Below, piece after piece: positions 33,967-42,600 of a stretch of 64,000 nucleotides of DNA. Source of the stretch: Bacteroidaceae bacterium (GTDB taxonomy: Bacteria > Bacteroidota > Bacteroidia > Bacteroidales > Bacteroidaceae); contig JAFUGG010000026.1 of the NCBI GenBank assembly GCA_017469525.1, positions 1 through 64,000 of the forward strand. Direction: 5' to 3'. The notes under the pieces are model-generated. The model made no database searches, was not told the origin of the DNA, and worked only from the letters and a program-made list of their open reading frames with translations. How positions within the stretch are numbered: position 1 is the stretch's first letter; each line of letters begins with the position of its first letter. The translations under genes were made by a program, and so were the position numbers.

Positions 33967-35496
33967 CTATAGGCTCTCCAGGAACTTGATGAGTGCCGAG
34001 CGGTCGTCCTTCTCCATCTTCGCGAAGAGGTTCTTGCTGGCTTCTCCCTCGCCGCCGTGCCACATGATGGCTTCCATAAGGTTGCGGGCGCGTCCGTCAT
34101 GCAGGAAGTAAGTGTGGGCATTGACCTTTTCTTGCAGTCCTATGCCCCAGAGCGGCGTCGTGCGCCACTCGTTGCCGCGGGCCAAGCCGCTGACGTAGTT
34201 GTCGTTCAAACCCACGCCCATGATTTCGCTTCCCATGTCGTGGAGCAGGAAGTCGCTGTAGGGATGAATCGTCTGACTGCCAAGCCAGGGCAGTTCTGTA
34301 CCATTGAGGAGCGTCGCGCCGCGTGGTCTTGTGTGCAAAGTCGTGACGTGGCAGAGGTGACACTTCGCTTCGTAGAACTTCTGCTCGCCTATGGAGATGA
34401 GTTCCCTTTCGTTGATGGTGCGTCCTTTGTATGCGGCGGTCTGCTTCGTGCTGCCCAGTCTTCGGGCCGGCACACCGAGGCCGTGCAGGTAGAAGTCCAC
34501 GTCTTCCATGTCCTCGGTCGAGACATCGAGCTTGTCATAAAGCAAGCCCATCATCGAGCCCTCCTGCATCTGCGACTGTCCCTCGCATATCTCTTCGGGG
34601 TAACGACTGTTCGTTGCACCCATGTCCGACGAGAAGCCAAGCTCGACAGTCAAGTCTGCATGCTGTGCCTTATTGCCCGACAGGCCGAGCTGCAGCTTGC
34701 CACGCTCGTTGATGTAGTTGCAGCGGCCGCTTATCCCATACTCTGGGTAGTTCGACTTCGCCGCAAGTTGCTCTATCTCATTGCGGTCGAGGGCCATCAT
34801 CTGACCCATTCCGACATGACGGAGAGGGATGCGGACGGTGCAGAAGAGGTCTTCCGGCTTGATGTCCTCATCCGTGTCGCGATACTTGGGCTTATACCAT
34901 TCCGTGATGGTATATTCGGGATAGACAAGGCTATACGGCTCGCCGTCGGGGAAGGCGAACTGCTCTTCGTGCCAACGGCATTCGAGCTTGCCTTCTGCCG
35001 TCACACCGTAGATGCTCTGGTCGTGAAGCACACGGCCATAGTTCTGGAAGAAGGCTCCGTTCTTTCTCGTTATATAGACCAGCATGGCACTGAACCCATA
35101 GCTGCCGGAACCATAGACGGGTGTTCCGTCGGGGTCAGTGCCAATCTGCGTCCAGAGTGCTGGCTTTGTCCGTCCGGCATTTCGGTGGCATGAGCCGCAG
35201 GAATAGCCGGCATAGACAGGACCGAGGCCGGCACTCTGCGTCAGCACATCGTCATAGAGGCCGTCGCCGTTGATGAAGCGTCGGGAGTTGGCCTTGATGT
35301 TCTCCACCCACGGAGCGTCCGTGTCGTAGGCAAACGATGAGTTGACGAAGACCGTACTCGTGCCTGCACTCAGGGCATAGCCGTCGTGCGTTTCGAAGTC
35401 GGCTGCAGAAAAGCAGTCATCCTCCTTGTCGCATGCGACAAGGAGGAAGAGAAGAGGGAGCAAGATAATCCTATAGTCCCTATAGTTCCTGTACAT
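33967..35496 (-). CDS. Di-heme oxidoreductase/peroxidase-like lipoprotein (DUF1111)
   Basis: The 509 residues have a lipobox LLVAC (Cys22) and two c-type heme motifs: C100-G-S-C103-H104 and CHLCH at about 381-385. Sequence around YSCGSCHRNAGRTKPA and FLHDGRARNLMEAIMWHGGE is typical of the DHOR family that accompanies imelysins in Pseudomonas and other bacteria. It probably changes the redox state of iron or an iron complex in the periplasm. It starts 13 bp after the imelysin gene, in one operon. Confidence 0.88.
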   Translation of the reverse strand: MYRNYRDYRIILLPLLFLLVACDKEDDCFSAADFETHDGYALSAGTSTVFVNSSFAYDTDAPWVENIKANSRRFINGDGLYDDVLTQSAGLGPVYAGYSCGSCHRNAGRTKPALWTQIGTDPDGTPVYGSGSYGFSAMLVYITRKNGAFFQNYGRVLHDQSIYGVTAEGKLECRWHEEQFAFPDGEPYSLVYPEYTITEWYKPKYRDTDEDIKPEDLFCTVRIPLRHVGMGQMMALDRNEIEQLAAKSNYPEYGISGRCNYINERGKLQLGLSGNKAQHADLTVELGFSSDMGATNSRYPEEICEGQSQMQEGSMMGLLYDKLDVSTEDMEDVDFYLHGLGVPARRLGSTKQTAAYKGRTINERELISIGEQKFYEAKCHLCHVTTLHTRPRGATLLNGTELPWLGSQTIHPYSDFLLHDMGSEIMGVGLNDNYVSGLARGNEWRTTPLWGIGLQEKVNAHTYFLHDGRARNLMEAIMWHGGEGEASKNLFAKMEKDDRSALIKFLESL

Positions 35497-35509
35497 TACT
35501 TATTATGGT

Positions 35510-36673
35510 TTATTCTATGGTACGGGGCTGTCCGTCCTTGAAGAGCAGGAACTCCAACGTGTGGAAGCCGCGAATGTTTTGTGCTGCTTCAATCTTCTCG
35601 TCGCTGTCGTCATCTTTCCAGTTCAGTCCGCTGTAGTCACCATTGGCAAGCACACCCTTGATGGCATCCTGGTCAAGAGGCCATGAGTCCATGTTGGGGT
35701 CAAGGCCGAGTTCGTCCACAGGACCGAACAGGAATGCCTCGCTCATCTCCCAAGGCTGACGTGCTGTCATCCATGCCTGTGCTGCTGCCTTGAAGTTGGC
35801 ATTCGAGGGCTGGTCTGCCAGAGCACGAACGGCTGTGTTAAGGTTGGCGTTGGCCTCTTTCAGGTCATTATAGGTGGGCAGTACCACGACATCTACATAG
35901 TCGGCCACGATGGCTTTCAGTTCTTCCTCCTCCTCGAAGTCTTCAATCTTAGCCTTGAGCGTCTTGAGGATATCCTTCAGGCTGTTGCAGGCATCGATGG
36001 CTGTCAGGACACTTGGGCTGCCGATGTGACTGCGGAAGGGAGCTGCCATACCTTCTATGGCGTTGATGGCTGCCGTGATGCGTGAATTGACGTTGCTGGC
36101 CAGTTCTGTCTCTCCGTGGTTCAGCAGATAGTTTGCTATGCTGTGACTGCCTGTTGCTTCGCCATACTTGCAGTTGAAGGCATTCTGTATGGAGCGGATG
36201 TTGTTGGCGTAGTCCTGAATGGAGTGGAAGCTGTACCAGGACTCTACGGCATAGACGGCTTCCGTATACTTTCCCTGTTCCCACTTGTCGCGCGGGTCGC
36301 CTATCTTGCTTTCGCCCACTTCGTTGGCAATGTCGATGCAGCCGTCGATAATCTGCTCGATGCAGCTGTTGGGGCTGGTGTAGGTCTTACCCTCGCCTGG
36401 GTTCTTAAAGGTCTCCTTGAAAGCCTCGCCTCCGTTGAAGCTGACTTCCCATGCCTCGTAGAGGGCGGCGGCATCTTTCTGGAGCAGCTCGGAAACGTGG
36501 GATGCATAGTTGCACCAGTTATCCGAGTAGTCGGCATAGTTGGCGTCTGTCTCATTAATGGTGACGTCGGCTGTGCCTTCGGGCATTGTTTCAGGATCGT
36601 TGTCGTCATTGCTGCATGAGGCAGCGGTCATGGCAATGGCAATTATGCCAAGATAAAAGATGTTCTTTTTCAT
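35510..36673 (-). CDS. Imelysin-family (M75) lipoprotein, iron uptake
   Basis: The 387 residues from the ATG at 36673 start with a lipoprotein signal (MTAASC). The open frame extends upstream to 36886 but that part is antisense to the porin gene. The conserved GxHxxE motif appears as GFHTLEFLLF near the C-terminus and PWEMSEAFLFGPVDE precedes it, both typical of imelysin/EfeO-like proteins. These bind metal and are induced by iron limitation. Four-helix internal duplication is expected. It lies between the porin and the di-heme enzyme. Confidence 0.88.
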   Translation of the reverse strand: MKKNIFYLGIIAIAMTAASCSNDDNDPETMPEGTADVTINETDANYADYSDNWCNYASHVSELLQKDAAALYEAWEVSFNGGEAFKETFKNPGEGKTYTSPNSCIEQIIDGCIDIANEVGESKIGDPRDKWEQGKYTEAVYAVESWYSFHSIQDYANNIRSIQNAFNCKYGEATGSHSIANYLLNHGETELASNVNSRITAAINAIEGMAAPFRSHIGSPSVLTAIDACNSLKDILKTLKAKIEDFEEEEELKAIVADYVDVVVLPTYNDLKEANANLNTAVRALADQPSNANFKAAAQAWMTARQPWEMSEAFLFGPVDELGLDPNMDSWPLDQDAIKGVLANGDYSGLNWKDDDSDEKIEAAQNIRGFHTLEFLLFKDGQPRTIE

Positions 36674-36714
36674 GTTGTTATTATATTTTGGTTTTACTTC
36701 TTTTTTTTTATTAC

Positions 36715-38028
36715 TTAGTCTCTGAATCCGTAGAACTGCTTCTTTCCCTTGAACCATCCTGTGAAGGCAACGCCCAGGGCGAACTCGTTCTCGCTGTTGT
36801 ACTTGCCGCCGCCTATGCGGCGGGTGGTGTAGTCGGCCTTGACTATCACATAAGGTATGGGGCGGTAGTTGAGGCCGAAGGTCCACATGGAGGTCTTGAG
36901 GCGTGCGTCCATCGTCTGTCCTGCCTCGCCTTCCTCCTGGGCGTTGTAGTATTCATAGCGTGCGAAGGGAATGATGTCGGGGGCCTTTGGATTGTGGAAG
37001 AAGCCCTTCAGGCGTACGCCGCCTTCTATGCCGTAGCTGACGGCTTTGCTGGCTATGGGTGCCAGTTTTGAGTAGGGGCTGGCATTGCTCTGGCGGACGT
37101 TGCGTGCGCTGAGCTGTGTGCTGTTGCCCACCTTGCCGCTCAGGATGTTGCCACGCACGATGCCGTAGCGATGCTGATACTGTGCATCGACGCTCCAGAG
37201 GTTGACGGGAACCGTGAAGCTGTAGGTCGTGGGCTTGTCGGCATTCGAGGCTGCATTCTGCACATGATACCAGCTTGCACCCACTCTGAGGCCCGGCACG
37301 CCGGTGTAGTTCACGCGCAGCACATAGCCGGGCGACGTGAAGTTGTCGGTCTCGAAGAAACCTTGTTTGCCCTTCTTCACCCAGTTGTTGCGGTCGAAAC
37401 CATTGGCATTGAGGCCTGCCACGATCTGTGCTTCCCAGTTGAACGATGCCCAGCGGCGGCCCACTTGTCCGAAGAAGCTCAGACCTGTCTCGTGCCAGGT
37501 GTTGGGGATGATGCTCGTCTCGCCTTCGGGACGGACGGTGCCGAAGAAGTTCACGGGCTCATGGTGCGCATTGTTCAGTCCGACAGGTACGATGAAGTGT
37601 CCCGCGCGTACATTAAAATATTGATTAAGGTGGTAGGTGATGTGGAACTGCTCAATGGCAACCTCGCCTCCCTTTTCCACCTCGGTCTCGTACTCGCCGT
37701 TCTCCGAGTTCTCTATCTCGTAGGCCGTTCCGGTGCCGCCGCTCTCGAACTCTACCTCCACGCCTACGTTCCAATGCTTGTTGAACTTATAGTCGCCTGC
37801 CAGCACGAAGCGGGGCACGGAGATGGTGTTGCGGCGCATGCGGGTATTACCCTCGCTGCCGCCATAGAAGCGGTTGGTGCCATAGTCCTTGAAGGCTGCC
37901 ACCACCTCGCCGTAGCCGCCTATGCGGAAACGGTCGTAGGAGTCTATCTCTGTCGAGTCGGTATTCCACTGAGCCGAAGCAGTGCCGACCGTGAGCAGCA
38001 TCATTGCTGCAAGGATGTTTCTGTTCAT
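36715..38028 (-). CDS. Porin of the O/P type, first gene of the iron operon
   Basis: The 437 residues start at the ATG at 38028 with a signal peptide ending TASAQ. Longer frames to 38151 only translate the 9-bp repeats (LKSLKSLRSL). The barrel pattern includes FRIGGYGEVVAAFKDYG, HWNVGVEVEFESGG, YFNVRAGHFIVPVGLNN and a C-terminal FTGWFKGKKQFYGFRD. AGHFIVPVG matches the first-strand region of phosphate/polyphosphate-type porins. Probably the outer-membrane entry for the operon. A promoter lies at 38114-38144. Confidence 0.82.
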   Translation of the reverse strand: MNRNILAAMMLLTVGTASAQWNTDSTEIDSYDRFRIGGYGEVVAAFKDYGTNRFYGGSEGNTRMRRNTISVPRFVLAGDYKFNKHWNVGVEVEFESGGTGTAYEIENSENGEYETEVEKGGEVAIEQFHITYHLNQYFNVRAGHFIVPVGLNNAHHEPVNFFGTVRPEGETSIIPNTWHETGLSFFGQVGRRWASFNWEAQIVAGLNANGFDRNNWVKKGKQGFFETDNFTSPGYVLRVNYTGVPGLRVGASWYHVQNAASNADKPTTYSFTVPVNLWSVDAQYQHRYGIVRGNILSGKVGNSTQLSARNVRQSNASPYSKLAPIASKAVSYGIEGGVRLKGFFHNPKAPDIIPFARYEYYNAQEEGEAGQTMDARLKTSMWTFGLNYRPIPYVIVKADYTTRRIGGGKYNSENEFALGVAFTGWFKGKKQFYGFRD

Positions 38029-38041
38029 TGTCTTTTCTTTT

Positions 38042-38100
38042 TTTAGAGACCTTAAGGACCTTAAGGACTTTAGGGACTTTAAGGACTTTAGGGTCTTTTT
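38042..38100. repeat. GGACTTTAA 9-bp microrepeat
   Basis: Six to seven 9-bp units of GACCTTAAG/GACTTTAGG form in the leader of the iron operon. The same unit occurs at 6050, 44580, 49861, 50107 and 50346. Confidence 0.85.
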
Positions 38101-38113
38101 TGTTTTCCGGCGG

Positions 38114-38144
38114 CAAAGGTACGGCGGTTTTTTGTTCCCTGCAA
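38114..38144 (-). promoter_or_regulatory. Promoter of the iron operon
   Basis: Minus strand: TTG (38144-38142), 20 bp, TACCTTTG (38121-38114), 86 bp upstream of the porin ATG. Lies opposite to the regulator gene that begins at 38352. Confidence 0.6.
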
Positions 38145-38265
38145 TACGCAAAAATTATGATTTTGCCCTTCTTGTGGCCTTTCTGCCATACCCAATAATA
38201 ATGAAATTGCCCCTCTTTTACAATAAAATTGTAAATCGTAAATCGTCAAATAGTAAATAATTTCG

Positions 38266-38273
38266 TATCTTTG
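38266..38273 (+). promoter_or_regulatory. -7 box of the hemerythrin-LuxR gene
   Basis: TATCTTTG, 79 bp upstream of the ATG at 38352. The spot expected for -33 reads TCG rather than TTG. Between it and the gene lies a 9-bp microrepeat of ACTAGTAAA-type units. Confidence 0.5.
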
Positions 38274-38289
38274 CAGCAGAAAGCAGAAT

Positions 38290-38343
38290 AGGAAAGCTAG
38301 CGAAACTAGTAAAACTAGTGAAACTAGTATGACTAGCAAAACT
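38290..38343. repeat. ACTAG-containing 9-bp microrepeat
   Basis: Five 9-bp units (GCTAGCGAA, ACTAGTAAA, ACTAGTGAA, ACTAGTATG, ACTAGCAAA) end immediately before the regulator gene. Confidence 0.85.
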
Positions 38344-38351
38344 TAAACCCA

Positions 38352-39320
38352 ATGACCGAGAAATACCACGATACAGACCCTATGAGCGATGTCATCAGCG
38401 ATGACTATCGCATGTTGCAGATCATCAGCCGCTTCGGCATCAAGCTGGGCTTTGGCGATCAGACGGTGGGCGCCACTTGTCGGGCTGCCGGTGTGGATGT
38501 CAGCACGTTCCTCACCGTTGTGAACTATGTGAAGGACCCTGCCCATGCCCGCATCAGCGAGATGGCTGAGCAGATCGACGTGCCGGCTCTCATTGTCTAT
38601 CTGAAGAACTCCCACACCTACTTCGTCGATTTCCGCTTGCCGGGCATCCGCCGCAAGCTTCTCGAGGCCATCGACCTCTCTTCAGGAAACCGCATCGCCA
38701 TGCTCGTCTTGCGTTTCTACGACGAGTATGCACAGGAGGTGAGCCGGCACATGACCTTCGAGAACACTCATGTCCATCCCTATGTCGAGACGCTTCTGCA
38801 AGGGCACCTGCCGGCAGAGACATTTGCCGAAATAGAGGAACAGTACGACGAGCAGCATGCCAGTATCGAGAAGAGCCTCTCCGAGCTCAAGAACATCATC
38901 GTCAAGTACTACCCCAGCGACAACAGTGCTTCGCTCATGGGCGAGGTGCTCATGGATATCTTCATGACCGACGAGGACCTGCACACCCATTGCCACATGG
39001 AGGACACACTCTTCGCCGAGTGTATCCGTCGCCTCGAGCACGACGTACGTCTGAAAGGCGGACAGCCCGTCGATGAGCCTTCAGATGCCCAGAGCGAACC
39101 GGCTGGCGAAACGCTCAGCGAGCGCGAGAAGGAGATTATCGTGCAGGTCGTAAAGGGCCTCTCTAACAAGGAGATAGCAGAGGCTCTCTTCATCTCGGTC
39201 AACACCGTGATGACGCACCGCCGCAACATCGCTCGCAAGCTGCAGATACGCTCCGCAGCAGGCCTCACCATCTACGCCATCGTCAACGGCCTCGTCAATC
39301 TCGACGACGTGCAGCTGTAA
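38352..39320 (+). CDS. Hemerythrin-like sensor fused to LuxR-type HTH
   Basis: The 322 residues combine an N-terminal ScdA/RIC-like segment (about 15-60, FGIKLGFGDQTVGATCRAAG), a hemerythrin HHE-type helical bundle (about 80-225) and a C-terminal LuxR/GerE HTH (about 245-315, LSEREKEIIVQVVKGLSNKEIAEALFI). Candidate di-iron ligands are H in NSHTYF, HVHPYVET, EQHASIEK and LHTHCHMEDTLF. RIC proteins repair Fe-S clusters damaged by NO or peroxide. Joined to a DNA-binding domain, this suggests sensing of iron, oxygen or NO. It lies divergent to the iron operon and probably controls it. Confidence 0.85.
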   Translation: MTEKYHDTDPMSDVISDDYRMLQIISRFGIKLGFGDQTVGATCRAAGVDVSTFLTVVNYVKDPAHARISEMAEQIDVPALIVYLKNSHTYFVDFRLPGIRRKLLEAIDLSSGNRIAMLVLRFYDEYAQEVSRHMTFENTHVHPYVETLLQGHLPAETFAEIEEQYDEQHASIEKSLSELKNIIVKYYPSDNSASLMGEVLMDIFMTDEDLHTHCHMEDTLFAECIRRLEHDVRLKGGQPVDEPSDAQSEPAGETLSEREKEIIVQVVKGLSNKEIAEALFISVNTVMTHRRNIARKLQIRSAAGLTIYAIVNGLVNLDDVQL

Positions 39321-39374
39321 TGCGAATACAACAGTCCCTCCGGAAGACATTTCATGACGAGCCTACCCCCTCGT

Positions 39375-39462
39375 TCGAAGAGGTATACCTTTTAAGTCGA
39401 AGAGGTATACCTTTTAAGTCAAAGAGGTATACCTTTTGAGTCAAAGAGGTAGTGCTTTTTTT
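39375..39462. repeat. Four tandem 22-bp GGTATACC units
   Basis: Units start at 39375, 39397, 39419 and 39441. Each has TCRAAGAGGT; the first three have the palindrome AGGTATACCT. They lie between the regulator gene and the first surface-protein promoter. Confidence 0.92.
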
Positions 39463-39537
39463 TGATGAAGAATAATAGGTGTTTGCCATCCCCGTGTTAC
39501 GATTTTTTACATTAGTTAAATAATTATTCGGTTTTTC

Positions 39538-39568
39538 TTGGCACACATTATATAAATATATAAATTTG
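39538..39568 (+). promoter_or_regulatory. Promoter of the first large surface protein
   Basis: TTG (39538-39540), 20 bp, TAAATTTG (39561-39568), 59 bp upstream of the ATG at 39628. Confidence 0.6.
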
Positions 39569-39627
39569 TGCACGACTTTGAAACTATCAATTCACAAACA
39601 AATAATAATAACCAACATTACAAACCA

Positions 39628-42600
39628 ATGAAACAAAATCTACTAAACAAACTATGGCTCCGAGTCTGCATGCTCGCGGCCATAATGACCACCGCCCTTG
39701 CAGGGACAGTCATGGCGGAGGAGGTGACACTAAAAGCAGGGACAAATGCTTCCGCCTGCACGGTGAATGAAACGGATGGAATGAAGGTCGGAACCAGCAA
39801 GGCTGGTGGTGACATGTCCATTACAGTTCCTGCCGGAACAGTCACCTTGAAGTTTTATGCTGCAGCATGGAAGGGCGTTAGCGGTCTTTCCCTGAATCTT
39901 TCTCTGGATGACGCCGCTGCAACAGCAAGTCCAGCAAGCATCGCGTTGACGGCAGACAATGGGATTACCAATAATTCTCCCTTTACTTTGTCAGGTGAAG
40001 AAAGTTCTTTTGAGTATTCCATCAGCCTGACTGGCATTAATGCAGAAACGACTGTTAAACTGACCTCATCAGCAGCAAAACGCTTTGTTGTTTGGGGCGC
40101 AAGTGCTGAAGTCTCTTCAGAAGAACCCACTCAGTGCGCTACTCCGACGTTTTCTCCCGCTGCAGGCACCTATGCCCAGCCTGTAGAAGTGAGCATCAAC
40201 TGCGCCACGGAGGCCGCCACTGTCTACTACACAACCGATGGCACAGAGCCTACAGCCAACAGCCTCGTCTACGAAGGACCGTTCGTTCTGGAAGAGACCA
40301 CGACCGTCAAGGCCATTGCCTACTGCGACGGCTTGGATGGCAGCAGCGTAGCATCCGCCACCTATACCTTTATAAGCTTTGAGCATAACGGCACGCAGGA
40401 GGATCCCTACACCGTTGCCGACGCTCGTGCTGCCATCGATGCAGGCGCAGGCACCACGGGCGTCTATGCCAAGGGTGTCGTTACAGCAATCCCCACGGCA
40501 TGGAGCGAACAGCACAGCAACATCACCTTCAACTTCGTGGATGCTGAAGGCGACAACAACTTCCTGCAGGCCTACCGTTGCGTCAGCACAAACGATGCCG
40601 ACGCTTCGACCGTTCAGGTGGGCGACACCGTAGTTGTCTATGGTAACCTGACAAAGTATAACACGACCTATGAATTTGCTCAGGGCTGCCAGCTCGTTTC
40701 CCTGATTCATCCCTCGGCTGCCGTCGAGACTCCCACCTTCAGCATGGATCCTGGCACATATAACGGTGAGATCAGCGTCGAGCTCTTCTGTCTGACCGAG
40801 GGTGCAACCATCTATTACACCACCGACGGAACCGAGCCTACACCCAACAGCACCGTCTTCGGAGCCCAGGACGAAATCATCATCGAGCAAACCACAGTCA
40901 TCAAGGCTATCGCCGTCAAGGATGGCGAGCAGAGCCTTCTTGCCACAGCCGTCTATCACATCTGCTCGGCCGACGCGCCCTACAGCGTAGCCCAGGCTCT
41001 CGAATCACCAGAAGGAGAGAACGTCTACGTGAGAGGCATCGTTTCGACCGTGACAGAAGTGAGCACCAATTACGGCAACGCCACCTATCGCATCTCCGAC
41101 GACGGCAGCACCGACACGGAGATGATCGTCTATCGTGGTCTTTATATCGATGGCGACCCCTTCCAGACGGAAGACCAAATTCAGGTGGGCGACGAAGTTG
41201 TCGTCATGGGTAACCTCGTTGTTTACAACGGAACTAACCAGCTGGCACAAGGCAACCAGCTCGTCAGCCTTGACCGCATCGTGCCTCCCGTCTTTACAGT
41301 CCGTGAAACTGAAATCAACGTGGCTGCCGATGCGACAAGTGCTTATACTTATGTCGGCATAGAGAACATCGATTGGGAGGTGAACACCCCCTTCGTGCAG
41401 TTCTTCGACGTCAATGCCGACGGCACAGCAACCGAGGCTTCTCAGCCCGACTGGATCAACGAAGCAGGCGTCACGCAGAATGGTCTGATGCTCAGCTTCT
41501 CGCAAAATACCAATGAAGAAGCCCGCACAGCATTCCTCAAGGTGGGCGTGACACTGGACGGCACCACCTATTATTCCGACCTCATCACCCTCACACAGGC
41601 TGGCTATGTGGCTCCTGCGCGGTACGTTGTTGTCTCTCGGGAGAGTCAGGTTCAGCAAATCACCAGTGGCAGACGCTACATCATCGCTGCCGAGAAGACA
41701 ACGGACAATAGTGGTAAGATGGTTGTAATGGGAGGCGCTGATGCTTCAACAAGCACCTTACGCTATCGTTCTGCAGTGAACACAGATTATTATTTCTTCT
41801 CATCCGAAATGGAGTTGGCAGCCGATGCCGGTGTCAGCGAGTTCATCATCTGCGGTCCTGACGTTGAAGGCTACTATACAATCTACGACGAAGCAGCCGG
41901 TGCATACCTCTCTTCACCCGCAGCAATGTATCTGCGGACACAGCAATACGTGGACGACAATGCCCGCTGGAAGATTAACTTTAATGAAGAGAACTCTGAT
42001 CCGCAGTCTCCTATCACTATCGTCGTCAAGCGTGGTGATGAAGAGGGGTCCAGCAATAATTATGGTAGCATCTCCTATAGAACGGGAACGGACGAAGATG
42101 TCTTTGAAGCAAGTTCTGTACGTTCCACTCCAGACCAGGGCATCTATCTCTATCAGAAGATGGAGTATGATGAACTCGTTCAGCCTACAATTACAGTAGA
42201 CGAGCCGACCATCAACATTGCTCACGACCAGACACACGTCGAGTTCACATGCAATGTGGAGAACCCCATGACCGGTGCTGCCTTCATTGCTACAACAGAT
42301 GCTTCGTGGATTACAAACATCACCACAAGCCAGAAGGTGGACGGCATGATTCTTGTCGACTGCGAAGCTAACAGTTCAGACGTCCAGCGTCAAGCTACCA
42401 TTACTGTTACTTATGGAAGCATCGATTCGCAAGTCAACGTGACTGTAGTGCAGGCTCCCTACGAGTACCTCGCACCTGTCATCAATGCCGAAGACGTCAC
42501 CCTGGCCTATGATGCTACGGAAGGCAGCATCGAGTACAGCGTGGAGAACCCCGAGCAAGGTGCTGAGATGAGCGCCTACACCGAGGCCGACTGGATTACC

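Noticed and set aside
36674..36886. Upstream extension of the imelysin frame
   Set aside because: Overlaps the 3' end of the porin gene on the same strand; the lipoprotein signal begins at 36673.
38029..38151. Upstream extension of the first porin frame
   Set aside because: Only translates 9-bp repeats and the promoter; the signal peptide begins at 38028.
9099..39462. The 22-bp arrays as CRISPR
   Set aside because: Units follow one another without spacers, the five arrays differ in sequence, and no cas genes are present.
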